Assembly: GCF_030867145.1 (NCBI RefSeq)
Contig: NC_134415.1
Coordinates: 6,984,417 to 7,048,416, forward strand
DNA: 64,000 bases
DNA from: Opisthocomus hoazin
Taxonomy: Eukaryota; Chordata; Aves; Opisthocomiformes; Opisthocomidae
Direction: 5' to 3'
Of this stretch, positions 1 to 14,500 are shown piece after piece. The translations under genes and the position numbers were made by a program. Position 1 is the first letter of the stretch, and each line of letters begins with the position of its first letter. The notes below the pieces were generated by a model, which had not been told where the DNA came from, made no database searches, and worked only from the letters and a program-made list of their open reading frames with translations.

Positions 1-1024
1 TGGGGGACAAAATTCAGGTATATAGGAAATCTTTGAGAGATACTCCTGTGAGAACACAGTAAGATCGTTGTTATTCTGCTCATTCAGTTGAGTCATATCA
101 GTAAGCAATCCATATACATGCATCATCTGACTTAGGGGGATAAAAAAATAGACTCCTTTTCTCCCCCTGCCCAACTAACTCCCAGCTCAGAGGGGTTAAA
201 AGACCGTAACAACTGCTTCACAGCGTTCCACATATTTCTGTGCCTATCTCCAAAATAGTAACTCGTTCATCAGTTCTGCTTTATCTAAATCTTAGCTCCT
301 CACTGGCCTGCCACATGATTTTTTATTGAAAATGACCTAAAAATTATGCATAATAATAATTCTGAAAGGGAGGGAGAAAGATAAGGGACTTCCTGGGTTT
401 GTTTTACCTAGAAACCTCTATTGAGCTCCCTGAGAAAGAAGACCTATTCGGTAAGGCACATAATTCCTTACTGAAGACAATCTTGTAACTCATAAGGACC
501 TTTAAGTTTATGTACACATCAACTAACAAATTATGTAAAAGTGCATCAATTATTATATACTTATACTCAAAAGATTATAAAGCTCCCTTAGAAAACACTT
601 GGGAAATGCTAGCCACTGAAAGATGGTGTGACAAAAACGGGAAAGAGTCTGATGTAGCTCAGAAAGTGTCACCTTTGATTTGAAAAGCATGCAAAAATCA
701 AGCTTAAAGTGCCAAGAGATACATTAATCAAATCCTTCATTGCAAACTGAAGATTACATACTGCATTTGATTTACGGGAATTTTTTTGCCTGGCCATTGC
801 AACGCCTGATGGGCCAGATCCTCCGGCAGTGACGGCTGTTACCAACTCGGGTACCAGCACTGCCCGGGGGAATGCTGAGAGCGGACCAGACAACAACACG
901 TAAACAGCTCAACACCAAGGGCATGCCAACAGAAACAAAAGGCACCTGGCAGGTGGGTCAGATACCTCCAGGGATCTGGAAAGAGCCTGCAACAGCTTCG
1001 TGACCATGCTACAAGTCCAGTTCC
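1..1024. other. Intergenic, nothing recognised
   Basis: This stretch of AT-leaning sequence has no open frame above about 80 codons, no simple repeat of note and no CR1 or LTR signature that I can see. It ends where CR1-like sequence begins. Confidence 0.6.
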
Positions 1025-1542
1025 ACTGCATCCAGTTCTGGGCTACTGTGTACAGTTCTGGGCTCCCCAGTTCAAGAAAGATGAGGAGCTAATGGAGAGA
1101 GTCCAGCGGAGGGCTACGAGGATGATGAGGGGACTGGAGCATCTCTCCTATGAGGAGAGGCTGAGGGAACTGGGCTTGTTCAGCCTGGAGAAGAGAAGGC
1201 TGAGAGGGGACCTTATAAATGCCTGTAAATATCTGCAGGGTGGGTGTCAGGAGGATGGGGCCAGACTCTTTTCAGTGGTGCCCAGCGACAGGACAAGGGG
1301 CAACGGGCACAAACTGAAGCAGAGGAAGCTCCAGCTGAACAGGAGGAAGAACTTCTTCACTCTGAGGGTGATGGAGCCCTGGACCAGGCTGCCCAGGGAG
1401 GTTGTGGAGTCTCCCTCTCTGGAGATATTCAAGACCCGCCTGGACACGGTCCTGTGCAGCCTGCTCTGGGTGACCCTGCTTCGGCAGGGGGGTTGGACTG
1501 GGTGATCCCCAGAGGTCCCTTCCAACCCCTAACATTCTGTGA
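1025..1542 (+). mobile_element. CR1 LINE, 5'-truncated 3' end
   Basis: This is the 3' end of a CR1 non-LTR retrotransposon. The translated frame at about 1092-1505 gives the C-terminal part of the CR1 ORF2 protein, with the block VQRRATRM, then [19 protein letters not shown], then [16 protein letters not shown]. The same block recurs in six other copies in this window. The element ends in CCAACCCCTAACATTCTGTG, which is the CR1 3' tail with a single ATTCTGTG unit. The 5' edge shows a small local duplication of CAGTTCTGGGCT near 1032-1062. It contains no reverse-transcriptase core and cannot move on its own. Confidence 0.93.
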
Positions 1543-4500
1543 AGTCCAGACGAAGGCCAAGCAAAGTAATTCCGTGCTTCAAACTTCCACCTGAGCAGAG
1601 AACATTTTGTCAGAATAGTAAATGTGCATTTTGATGCTCGTAGTAGCGAGAATATGCAGGGAGATTTTCACAAAGCTGGTCGGTCCTGCCAACTGTGTGA
1701 GGCCACTCACGGTGTGCTGCTCCCTGGGGACTCTCCCAGTGCAGAAACAAGCACAGTCAGTGGTCCCAGGCCGCTCTGTGGTGGACTTTTGTGGTCACTG
1801 CCCAAAATATTAATAGCTCCTATTCATCACTACCACTCCCTGTGGGCTACTTACTCCGCAACGTACGACTTCCCTGCTCCTTCCCTGGTATATCTGTGCC
1901 TTTACAGAGGCCTCCAGGTCACTCTGCAGCCTGCAGCTGCAGGAGGAGGGAATCTGTGGGTAAGAACTAACCCTGTCCACATCAGACCTATTTTCCAGAT
2001 AAACAGAGGATTGCCTAAAGAGAAACCACCAAGATTTTCAGAAAAAGAAACAAAACACCAACAAAAACCCAACCCTAGTTTCAAAACAGCTTTACTGTGG
2101 TACACCTGTGGCTCCTGCACACATCCCGGAGTTCTGCATCTGTATGTTTAAAACTGCCCTGTGCCCTCACTGTGCAAGGACAGGGAGCTCAGTGATGGGC
2201 TATAGGGAAACCTTGAGGCTAGGCAGTGAGAAAAACACCGTCAGAAGGAAGAACCAAAAGTGAAAACCAAGCAGAAATATATCTCCCTAAACTCATCTCT
2301 AAGTTTCACGTCATCCTTGCAACACTAGGAGGCAAAAAATTTCAGGCAGAAAAGTAGTGGTCCAAGTTGACAGCATTCCTTCAGAAGTCTGTGTTACGAC
2401 GACAATGAAGAGCGTCCTGTCTGTGCTTTCCTGGCTGAGGTTTCCAACCTTCAGAAGGAAAATGAGAGAATTTGCAGAAGAGAGATTAAAAAGTCTCTCC
2501 TTGATAAATGCAAGACATCGTTCTGTCCTGTTTAAATGGCCTTTATAAAATGTTCATCGCCTATCAACTGATGTACTCACTGCTGACAGGGGAAAGCAGC
2601 AGGCAGCGCGGCGCTCAGTCTGACCGAGGGCCTTGCACACCCAAACGCAGCAAGCGCCCGATCCACGGGAAGCCGTCCCAAACGCACAATCATTTTTAAG
2701 GGGAAATTTCCACATGAAAGGATGACGCTGGTAAGAACAAATCCTGTTCTTCTCTCAGCCCCACTTTCCCTGAGTAAATGAGTATGCTAAAGAGCTTTTA
2801 CTTCAGCTGAAATGGCGTATCACACTCACATGCTTCTCAAAACTCGTATTTGAACTGCTAGGAAAACAAAAGTGAAAAACAAGTTAAAAGCTCTCAAAAA
2901 GAAATGAACTGCAAAAACCCTAACAGCCAACAAGGGTTCTAATACAATGCAGAAGAAATACATATATAATGTAGATGTATACAATATTTGCTGGAAGCTA
3001 GCTGGAATTATGGATATGCTGGGAGGGCCACAGCCAGATTTTGCTTAAAATCAGATTACAGTTCAGTGTGTCAGGAGTTAAACTACGTGTTACAGAAACC
3101 TCCCAGGATTTCAGGCGTAAATATAAAAAAACTCATGACACCAGCTATTTGTAAGAAATTTTGCCAGCATGACAAAAATTTCAGCCGAATAAAAAGTCAG
3201 GGTGTATGCTGTGCACGTGCTGGATAAGCGGTGTGCATCACCCAAACTGAGATGTGTTTTGAAAGTTCATTCCCAAAGACAACACCGGGGATGGTGCTTT
3301 TCCCCAATCCAAAAAACCCTTCTATTGATTTTTTTCCCTTTAAAGAAATCCCATGCCTACCCCATTTCAAAGGAATCCGTCCATCTTGCAAAAGCTCTTG
3401 TTATTCTGCTGTTGCTTTTCCCTGGGTCTCAGTAGGGGTGCAGCTACACGCTTGAAATATGTATACAGCAGGCCAGCACGTTGCTCGCCCAGGGTGTAGT
3501 CAGAGTCCCTGCAGGCAGGCAGGCTGGCCTTACTGCTAACAGCAGTTGCAGAAGAAGAGATTCAGAAGCACGAGTGAAAGTCCTGCTGAAGAAACTGAAG
3601 AATTTTTCAGATACCGTAAGCAAGCAGCCTGTAATCAGGTGTACAGCTAGACGTCGTGGTTCACACACGAAATCTCACCTAAACTTCTGGCTTTCCTCTC
3701 CTCTTCATCCTAAAATATTCCTCTTTCTTTCCTTCCTTTCTCTCTTTTCTTCTTCTTCTACACAAACTGTGCTCTTGGCCCTTTGAGTAGATTTACCAGA
3801 TCTACGCCTGACCTACTTTTCTATTGTTGCTCCTGTGGCTCTCATCAAGAAACTTGGCAGAACCAAAAGGCTTCGTAGCAAGGCAGCGAAGTCCTCTAAT
3901 GAGGTACATCAGCGAGCAAACCTTCCCCAGAGTCACCCTACCCTTGCTTCGGTTTCTTTGTCATTCAGGTCAGGAGCAAGCTCCCAAAGGAAGAAGCTTG
4001 ATCTCCCTCATGGAGCTAAGACTCCGGAACCAAGTTCATGAATTTAACCAGAACAGTAGCCCATGGAGGACCCTAGGAGCAAGCAAAGACATTTTGAACT
4101 TATAGGGAAGAAACCAAACTCACTTGTCCCAGACTTACAGCTTCATGCAGAAATATCTGATGTGGTGTACCATTCCTGGAAGCTGATAACATGACAAAAC
4201 CTAGTAATAAATGCAAAGATACAAATATAGTCAAGGAGAAGAAGAAAGGACAATGTGGTTCACCTGGCTATCACACTTGTCCAAAGAAGTAACAAATAAA
4301 GTGACAATGAAATTGAAGAGTTTTGGGTTTCCTTCTGCTCATTTACTTTTTGCATCTGGCAGAACTTTGTTGCTTTTCACTCTTTCGTCTCTCAGCAGTT
4401 CTCCACCCCTGCAGGATCACCCATCCATCGAGTGCCCACGTGTGCACGCAGCTCCCGCCGGGCTCAGACAGGCCTGTACACCAGCACCGAGGGGCACCCC

Positions 4501-5137
4501 ACCAGCCAGCGGGCAGGATTTGCAGCGGGATTAATGTGTTTCACCCTGGCTGAAAAGGGCCTTCACAAACCTCCACCGACTTCTACCATTCCTAACTAAT
4601 AAAGGGAAGAAAAAACCCTTATGAAACTGAAAGGAATTTTAACAAGAGAAGTCAGTGCATGCTCTTTCTTTACAGGGTGTTATACTAGAAATGGAAATCT
4701 TTTGCAACTTAAAAAGCAGCTAGACATGGAGCATAACCAACACCAACACTTCTCACACTGGGGAAGCTTCAGTTCCAGATCTGGAGCATTACGTTATCTC
4801 CAGCCTTCAGACACCCCGTTAGGCATCAGGGCTCCAGACGGTGCAACCACTGGCACAATACAAAGGAAAGTTTGTGGTTGTCTGGGCAAAGCTGATGCTT
4901 CCAGCTCCCCTAGAACTCTTGGTAGGTTACGACCGTAAGTACTGTTCAAGAAGTGAAGCCCTTTATTATGCACAGCACAGCTCAGTTATTTTCTTCAAGC
5001 GAGCACAGAATATGTGAAACTGGCTAGAATTACTGGTGTAGAAGCTCAAGTATGCTTTTTTCCACAGTATGAGTAGACTGACACCATAAGGTGCCCTTAG
5101 TCCCTAAATCATACTACTGTGTATCTCGACCCTGACA
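1543..5137. other. Intergenic, nothing recognised
   Basis: The longest open frame is 175 codons (1624-2151, +). It has no recognisable family, no low-complexity bias and no splice context, so I treat it as chance. I see no repeat or RNA gene here. Confidence 0.55.
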
Positions 5138-5541
5138 CAAAGGAAGTACACAGAATCACAGAATCACAGAATCACAGATTCACAGAACATGAGGGGTTGG
5201 AAGGGACCTCTGTGGGTCATCTACTCCAACCATCCTGCCAAAGCAGGGTCACCCGGAGCAGGCTGCACAGGACCGCATCCAGGCGGGTCTTGAATATCTC
5301 CAGAGAAGGAGACTCCACAACCTCCCTGGGCAGCCTGGTCCAGGGCTCCGTCACCCTCAGAGGGAAGAAGTTCTTCCTCATGTTCAGACGGAACTTCCTC
5401 TGCTTCAGTTTGTGCCCATTGCCCCTTGTCCTGTCACTGGGCACCACTGGAAAGAGTCTGGCCCTGTCCTCCTGACACCCACCCTTAAGATATTTATAAG
5501 CATTTATGAGGTCCCCTCTCAGCCTTTTCTTCTCCAGGCTA
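5138..5541 (-). mobile_element. CR1 LINE, 3' end fragment
   Basis: Read on the minus strand, this is the last 400 bp of a CR1 element. The 3' tail appears on the plus strand as four imperfect CAGAATCA-type units at 5150-5187, followed by the diagnostic GGTTGGAAGGGACCTCTGTG. The minus-strand frame at 5447-5217 encodes the CR1 ORF2 C-terminus ([20 protein letters not shown]). Homology stops around 5541, just after CTTTTCTTCTCCAGGCT, so the element is heavily 5'-truncated. Confidence 0.93.
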
Positions 5542-8500
5542 AAGGTACCTCTCAGTGACCCACAGATTTTCTTGTCCAGAAGTGTCTATTATGATAATTT
5601 AGCTTGGTCTCCTGAACAGCGCTGGCAATGTACATTTGTTTAGTAGGTCCTTTCAAAAATACCAGCAGAGGAACCAATTAATCTTGTTTGTGACAGCAGT
5701 GGGCATTGGCAGAACGCCACCTCTCACCTGCTAACGACTTCAGCAGGGCAGCTCCTTTCTCTGGGGCCAAGAACAGCCTTTGGACACCAGCGATGGAGTT
5801 ACGGAGCCACACACGAGCCCGTGAATGACAGCTGAAACTCTCTGTACATAGTTACTCGTTCCCTGTGCGATCCAATATGTCAGTGACAGAAAATCACAAT
5901 CAGCATGTTTCTCTTAGCTGGCTTTAAGTACCTGCAAACTGTGATTTCCTATTCTGGAAAAAACACATATTCATGGAGCTGTTAAGCTGATAGCCTCGCT
6001 GATTTAAGCTAATATTGTCTCCTTTTGCTTGTGTGATTTCAGAGGAGTTACCGACACACTTCACCATGTCTATGCAAATATCCTGCCACAAATTATATTG
6101 ATATTGCAGATCAGATAAGATCACAGCACATTGTTTAAAGATCTGCCTGTCATACAATCAGAGATGTGCCAAACTGCAGGACACTACAAAGCAGAGCCTT
6201 TGTTTATAAAAGAAAAAAATAACCTCTCACTGGAGATCTTCTTGATGTGTACACAGGAAATTATAGGAGTAAAATTCAACGGGTATAGTTTAATAATTAA
6301 GGTTATACTCCCTGGGATGACTTTTTTTTTGAACGATATACTTTTTCCTGATGCCTTTAATCTTTTCTCACGAGGATTTAAGATCGAGTATTTTACTTCA
6401 TGCTGGATCAGCTAAGGGTGTAAACCTGGTCACTGAGAGACGCAAGGTTCATCAGTGCTCCTTGAGATATCAGCGTCCATCAGCTGTCGGTGCTTGTTTG
6501 CGTGCTCAGGGTTGAGCTAATCACCAGATTTGGAATGGGGAAGCAGTCCTTTTCCAGATTAGCTCACCAGAGACTGCTGTTTTCTGTTTGTCATCCTCTG
6601 CAGCATAGTGCGTGGTGTGGAAGCATCTGCAAATGTCACCCAGCAAATCTCCTGCTAGCCAGGACAGCTTAGAAATGCCCTTGATCTCTCCTCCTGTGGC
6701 ACAATTATTGTGGTGCTTTGTCTTCCAGCACAGGCTCGGAGCCTGTTGTGAGGAGCCTGGAAATGCACAGCATCCCAGGGTGAGATAGGTTACAGGGCAC
6801 AGGACCGTGTGTCCGCAACATGCCCTTCTGCAGCTTGAGAGGCACCAGTTCAACGACTCAGGTGGTGCCCCCCAGCCGTGTGCCTTCAGCCCATCGGTGT
6901 GACCGAGCCTTTGCTCTGGAATCACTGCCACGGAGGGAGCTCTGCAGGTACTGTGGACGCAACTTACCCACATATCTCTAAATGTACACGACTACCCCGG
7001 AGCTATTGGCTCTAGGTTCATTTATAGTGCCAGACGTGGAAGAGAGTCATTCGGGGTTCATCTTTATTCATCTCTACGTTCAGTCTGCATTTGGTCAGAC
7101 CGATTCCACCTGCAATAATGATACCATCTCAGGGTCCAGCTTTAACTCCCAGTGTCCACGTAAGCAACGTCCTGGGCTTCGCTTTACACTCAGGTCGTGA
7201 AAAAGACTCTTAAGATTAGTGTATGAAAAACAAAGCAACTGACTGCTCTGTTTGCCTGCCAACCTTACCAAAGCTTGAAGTGTAGAAACCAAAATCACTC
7301 CACTCAGTTGTAGACTTTTAACCAAGCGAGCTAAACAAGCCTTGGTTCCTGTACAATCAACAGACAAAAGGAGGCTCCTCAGAGAGGGAGCCAGTTAATG
7401 TGAAGATCTGACAGCTCTGCAGAGTCTCTCTCCCTCCCTGCAGCAGAGGGCAAGTGGGACTGGCTTGTCCCCACGAAGCGGGGTGACTGCAAGCCTTAGG
7501 GTGGAGATGAACAAAGTGGGAAGACACACGAACGAGAGTAGAGTGAAATGACGGCTGCGTTTCTGACACGCAGAGTTGAGGTGCAGGGGTTGCACTCTGC
7601 TCACCCCTTGCAGCGAACCACATGCAGCCATCCCCTCTCACGCGGGCTGTCTCACCGCAGCCATTCCAGGTCGTGGCACCACGTTCTCGGCGCGCTCAGG
7701 AGAATGAGCCTTTTTCCTGTTTCAGCTCAGCCTACAAAAGCACAGCTGAGGTTTCAGAAAGTATTTTACCCCCTGCCTGCTCGCAGTGATACAGATAGCT
7801 TGCAACAAAAGTGAGAAAGTACTGGGGGAAAGGAACCCTCCTCCGAGAATTTCCAATGTTAAGGCCTTCATGAAAGATGTCATTATAAAGAAATGAACAG
7901 ACGCATTTGTCAGCCTCTGGGATGTTTCAGAGTGGCTTCTATTTTTATCTCTTTTTATCCCTTGAAGGAACTGAGAACTAATATTTGCAGTGCCTGACTG
8001 AGGATATTAACGTTTTCAAATAGCTGCCATTCCTTCCAGGGCAGCAAATAGAGTAACTTGGTTGGGTTTTTTCACTGGTTTGTCTCTTGAAATGAAATTT
8101 CTGCAACTGTGTTTCCAGTAAGATGCGCCTGCAGGACCATCCAAACGTTCTGTTCCTGTCTGCTTATCCGGTATCGAACCTGAACAAATCTGAATGATGC
8201 GTGAGCAGCTAATACATGTCCAAAATACACTTCTTTTGCTTTTCTTGCAGTATTTTTGCTATGCTATGCGCTGTTGTTTAGTCTGAACTTACAGACAGCC
8301 CAGAGATCACAGGTTCGTGTAAAATCACGATATGTGTTTACCGAAGATAAAATGCTGAGAGGAGAAAAAAAAGGATGAGAAGGATGTTTTCAGAACAGAA
8401 TAATCTCATGCCTAACTGTTATATCGGTACCAAACTCTCTGAGTGAAATGATTTGCCCGCCTGGAGCAGCAATGTTTCTATTTACAGTGAGCAGAGTGGC

Positions 8501-11500
8501 AAATCATTAGTCCAGTTCTGGTACATTCATGCCTCGCACAAGTGTCCGCAAATAGGAGGAGGCTTTTTGAAAAATCATCACTCGTTACTGCAAGACTAGA
8601 TGAGACTTGTCTAAAGGACTGTTGACGTTGCACTTGATGAAGCAGACGGGTCGCTGCTGAGCACACTCTATTACCTTGCCAGAGGCTAGGTCTGTTGTCA
8701 GAGCAGCTCTTCTGGCCTCCACTGGCCCGAACAGCAAACGATCAGCAGCGGAAATTGAGACTGGAGATCCCATCAGAAGGAGATGGCGAAGAGCTCGCTG
8801 CGTAAGGTTATATTAAGGACCCTTCTTTTATGGAGCAAAGGTTTCACATATATTTTTGTCCATTACATTTCAAATTTCACTCTTCAAAACACGAAACCAT
8901 TACCAGCCTACTCACACGCTCACTGTCTCAGGACTTAGCGCAGGGAAGAGGATGAGACACTGCAACCTCCAAGTGCCTTGCCACAGAAAAGAGGGCAGGC
9001 TTGCATTTTTCAGAACTTTTTCTTCTTGATTATTTCCTCTGCAAAATTAAAATAAGCAATTTAAAGGCAAATTTGAATTAGCATATTGAGGACAGCTTAT
9101 TATTTATGAGATGGAAATCAGGATCTTGGATGACTGAACTCATTAAAGACCATTTGGAATAGTTCCCATCTATTTCTTCCACGGTACCCACACAACAAAT
9201 AATTCACACAGTAATTAATGCCACGTCTTCCCAAACAATACATGCTTCCGACAGGAACCGTTCAAAGAGGAAATGCACGAAACTGCACTGAAATAGCAAT
9301 AAGCTTAAAATACATACCAGCAAAACCAGGAAACTTCATCTTAGGGCAATCACAGCTGCTTTAGCTGAACTCACGGGGCCAAAGACATCCCCGAACCAGC
9401 TCAGAGAAGGTCACTGGAGTTAGACAAGGGGGGAGTTTGGCCGACCAGGCCTCCGCACTGGCACAGCTCTCGCCTGACCTTGTGTCAGGGGCTTACGACA
9501 GACAGCACTCTGTCTTTCTGCCCACGCAGACTACACAGTGTAGAGAAACAAGCCTATTTTCCTCCCCAGCTGTAGCCCACGGGGCTATTTGCACAGCAGT
9601 GAATTAAATAGTTTACCAGTATTGTGACTGCCTGCGAAAAGCTCCTACAGGCATAGCTACGCTCTGCAACGGAGCGCAGCCCTGGGATCCCCCGGACGGG
9701 GCCAGCCGAGGAACCGGCAGCAGGACAGCTGTGTCAGCACAGTGCCGTGCCTGGACTCGCCCTCCCGAGAGCTGCGGAGGTAATTAAGCTCAGGCAGGCT
9801 GCCACATTTTCAGTGCCTAAGAGCCCTGCACGGCAACACGGCGAACTACGCCGATGCACTGGCCTCTCAGAGCGTCTCTCCTCATGCCACAGTGCCCGCT
9901 TCTGAAATGCAGGAAGGAGCATGGCATGGTCGGGTCTTGCAATAAGGAACTGATCACTTCCAGCCGCTCTTCACTGCTTGTGAAGGGCCGGTGGCCTCAC
10001 CGCCGGGCTGCGGTACTGCATTTCAGGGGCAAGCAAAACAATCCCGACGATAGCAACTTGCCACCATTCCCCAGGGCAGCGGCCTGCCGGGCTGGCAGGG
10101 ATGCTGTGTGCTCTGTGCGTCCCAGAGGTTTGCTGCCTGCTAGGGAGTACTTATCCACTCAGCATCTCTGTGTAACACTGGTCATGTCTCATGAGAGGAA
10201 CTCAGGCACAGAGAAATCAGATCTTCCCAAGGAAACCTATGGCAAAAGAGAGAGCTGAAGCTAGATCTCCAGATTCCCACATTTATTATCCTAAAACACA
10301 GTTTATTCTTTCCTTCTAATCAACAAAGCAATGTAAGAGGCCACGATTTTGCCCTATCCACACATTTACCTTTCACATCACAGCCACCACCATGGTAAGT
10401 AAGAGTCAGCAAGTCACGGACATGAGCAGGACACCAGCGGGAAGTGCTCCATACTTGCTGCCAGGCAGAGTAAGAGTAAGGACTGAAGCTTGAAGGGATG
10501 AAGCATGCAGGAGGGACATCACTGTTGAGATCCCCGGAACAAAGCTGTCAGCTGAGAAAAGGACCTCATCTTCAGAGTGGAAATCCCAGTGCCAGGCAAG
10601 CCAGCGACAAACATCCATTAGAGAGCCATCTCTCTCACAGTCCACCTTACCGAACCATGGGATTGCCACCACGTCTCCTCGGAAAACAAGAAGGGATGTG
10701 CAAAATACAGGGCTAATTGGTTCCTCTTTGTGCGACCTCCACAAGCAGCTTCACACCTTCTGTTCGCTAAGCGGGATGGAATATTTCTGTCCCCTTCCTA
10801 CCAGGCACAGGCACTGCAAATCACACACAGCCAGTAAGGAGGAGCTGCTCTAGCTCTGCATAACAACGTAGCTGGCTTGTTTCATTTTGCTCTCGCTAAA
10901 GGAGAGCTCTCAAAGCAGTCAAATTGATTTTAATTTGTTTTCAGAGGGGAAAACGCGAAACAGCTAAGAGGTTGAAAATGTGCAGTGAACAAAACAGCTG
11001 TACTGTAAACCTCTGAAAAAACGTACTTTACAATGGTAATTATGACAGAGTAAACGAGTGTCATCAGTGTGATGGTACAATGCACACAATACTAACTGTT
11101 TCCTACTCAAATATTTGCAGACATCTCCAATTTTTTACTTTAATGAAATCTCATCTAACCATTGAATTGACTTTAAGAACCATTCTGCAGCTCACAAGAG
11201 CGTTCGCTGTCAGAAGCTCTGTCAGACATCTGAACTGCAATCTGCCCCCAGTGGTTCCCAGCTTGAGCTAGAGGAACGCTGTAAATGTAGCTTTCTAGGA
11301 GGTGGCGAGTCTGAAAAATCCCTGCCTACAGAGAGAACACTAAACCCCGAGAGGGGCTGAGGACCCACCCTGCTCTGCAGTTACAACAGGAATCGTCAGG
11401 ACCCCCACACCTCGAACAAAACTTCTGGTACAGATTTTCTCTGCTTCTCAACACATCTGCACGCGACCGTGCTGCGGTGCGATTAAGCTGTCCTCCTCGG

Positions 11501-14500
11501 ATGGCTAAGCACCTGGAATGCTGTCATCATTCGGCACATATGTGCATGACAAGTATGGACTGCAACCACAAAGCCAAAGAAAATAAATTGATCCCTTTGA
11601 GAAGTTTTTGAGAGCTTCCCAGCTATTGGATGGGGAGCAACACAATTTAAACAATGATACATTAATTAATGCGAAATGACAGCATGTAAACCCCTAGGGT
11701 TTCCACTAATACCAGATGAGTTCATGATGGTTTATATCAAATAAAAGGAAAGACTGATGGCAAAGCCTACAGGTGCTAATGACACCCAGTTATTTAAGGA
11801 AATTGGTTTTGCATGTTGCTGGGCATTATGCAAAGAATATTCAATGGGCTGAATCCTGAGGTTGACCCTTCGCTATTGTTTTGTTTCAGGCAAAAATGTC
11901 TATCGGCTTTAATAAGAACTTTTTTTAAATAAAGGAAGTCACCTCAGATGTGACACTTATGGATATGTCTTATTGTCATGTTCAATATAGTTGTCTAAGC
12001 TCCTGTATTTGTGACATCCTGCTTCCCGTTGGCTCTCACAGTGTCATTCTCTCTCACGTATTTGCCAGGTTTTCCCATGTTTCCTTTAAGTGTCTGCTTG
12101 GCCTGAGTTTCCCCAGATCCAAGAAAGACGACGAGGACTGCTCAGTACAGAAGGAGAGGCTGTGTTTTGCTGCAGTCCCGTTAATCTTTGAAGAAATTTG
12201 GAATCAGAAGACAAGCTGGCATGGACTGTATTTCAAAGCTGGCTGTGAAAGCCACGGATTCACACACATCTTCAAGGCCAACCATTTCTAACCCCCTGAG
12301 GCAATGAGAAAACAATCCTGTGTGCCACCCCTGCTGACTCTGCAGAAGTAACTCTGCCACGAGCCTTAACTCTCATCACTCTGAGAAAGTAAAATAGTAC
12401 GGACAGCAATGAAATCACTAAAATGAGGGAAAAAGACTGGTGTTCGCCAGATGGAGAAGGGCACACTACTAGGCACATAATGTTTATTTTAACACTCCCA
12501 AAGTCTGCTAAAGATAGTAGAGAATGAAAATAAACGTGAGAGCTATCATACTGAAGTAAGAAGAGTTAACAAGCATCTTTAGGGTAGCAACGCAAGGGAG
12601 GGATTCTGGAGCCGTACGTCTGACTAGGTTCTGTATCAGCCGTTCCGACCACCCAGCCGACAGGGCACTTTACAGACAGGAGGATACGTCCCGAGAAAAG
12701 GGGACAAACCAGGGTACCCTTCATTTTGATGGATATCAAAATGCCGGTGCAAATAATACTATTGCAACTGTTCCTAGGCTGCTCCATACATCACCAGATA
12801 CGGGTCCGCACAAAATTAAGGATCATGAAGTAGAATTTGCAGGCAGCAAAGCTCCCTGCAAAACTCTGCAAAATACGCAGAAACATATGCAAACAGTAAT
12901 TTCTGAATAGTTTTACCATCCTTATTTGACTCTACTCCTTTTGGAAACCTTCTCTGGATTCTTCAAGAGAAAAACCTAAAATATATTGCAAAAGCCCAAA
13001 TCACTCTGCTTATATATTTTATAATTCATTTTTTATGAACTGAAGAAGAGAGTTCATGAAAATTGAGAGAGTTATCGAAGGCTGCCATCCTTATTCCTGA
13101 ATTTATTCCTGTTTATTGCCCTTTCACAAGTGGCTGACTCAACAGACAACTGAGAAAAGACTAAATAAGTCTTCTCTGGGTGGCATTTTAAGCTGGAGTA
13201 TTTTAAGAACTGCTATTAAGTTGCAGCTGAATATTCCAGCAGACTGTCTGACCCCTTTCTGAATCAGAGTGCCACCAGGCTAAATATTTGCACAAATTCC
13301 AAGCATTGCCCTGCAGATTCTGCACAGAGAAAAAGCAATTTTATATCCAGGTGAACAATGGCTCTTTACTCCACCATGTGATCTGCAAAAATTGCAGTCT
13401 TTAGAATGACACCAGAGTAAGTAGATTTAACTGTAGATCTAGCAAAATCCTTGTTTCCTCATGACCTTTTTTTTTAATAATCTTCCTTCTCTATCCATAA
13501 ACAAGGATATAACTATATAGAGAGATCTCTTTGTGTAGAGAGATCAATAAATCTGAAATTTTACAGAAATTAAGGGCAAAGGAAGGCATTTCAAAGTCTT
13601 CAAAATATAGATGTGAACGAAAGTTGCTGAGTTGCTGCTAATGATACCAATTGTCTGGGCTGGAATTTTTTGAGACGAAATGTTAGTACTTCAAACATAC
13701 AAATAAGGTCAGTGAAAGACTTCACTGAATCAGCAAAATTCCTCAGCCTTCCAGTCTTTTAGAAATAAATAGAACAATTGAGGTCTAGTTCTAAGAAAGG
13801 AGGACTGAAGAGATTGCACCGAGAAGCACTATTTTAAAAAGGTCACTAAATGTAACTAATGTAGATCCTAATATGTTGCTGCTGGGTTTGGGGCAGTAGC
13901 AGGTAATGAAACTTGACTCTGTAATCCTGCATCTCTGAGGCACACCTATCTTCTAAAAGACTCTTTTGTGACACACAATCTAAGGAAGTGTTATCACAAG
14001 TCTCCTTATAATGGTGGTTAGTAGAAACTATTACTATTGGTAAGAAAAAGGTCTTTTTTTCTAACTTGCAACTCGGCAATGAAATGTTGGGTTTCGTTTA
14101 TTTTGAAGAGAAATATGCTCTCGTGACCGGAGGATTGTCTTAAGAAAACACACCAACAAGAACAAACTTAAAAATCAATACCCCTTTCTGTTTAAATAAT
14201 TGTTTTGTCACTAACTCGCTGACTGATCTTACACAGCTTATCAACACCTATAGTTTTCACAAGTACTCAGTAATTTTTATTTGTATCATTTGGGCAGAAT
14301 GAAACACAGCAATAGGGCTGATTTTCAGGGACATGACAATGAAAATTTCAGTTTCACATGCAACTGGTGGGAGCGCAGAGGTGCAGCATCTTAAAACCAG
14401 GCTTTGGTTCCTCCATCATTCACCTCCCAACTCCAGCCGCAGTTACCACACACAAAGGTGTGGCTTTGCCTACACGGGTCACAAGTTTCAAAATTAAGAG

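Noticed and set aside
1624..2151. Plus-strand 175-codon open frame downstream of the first CR1
   Set aside because: It has no family resemblance and lies in ordinary intergenic sequence; an overlapping frame of similar quality exists beside it.
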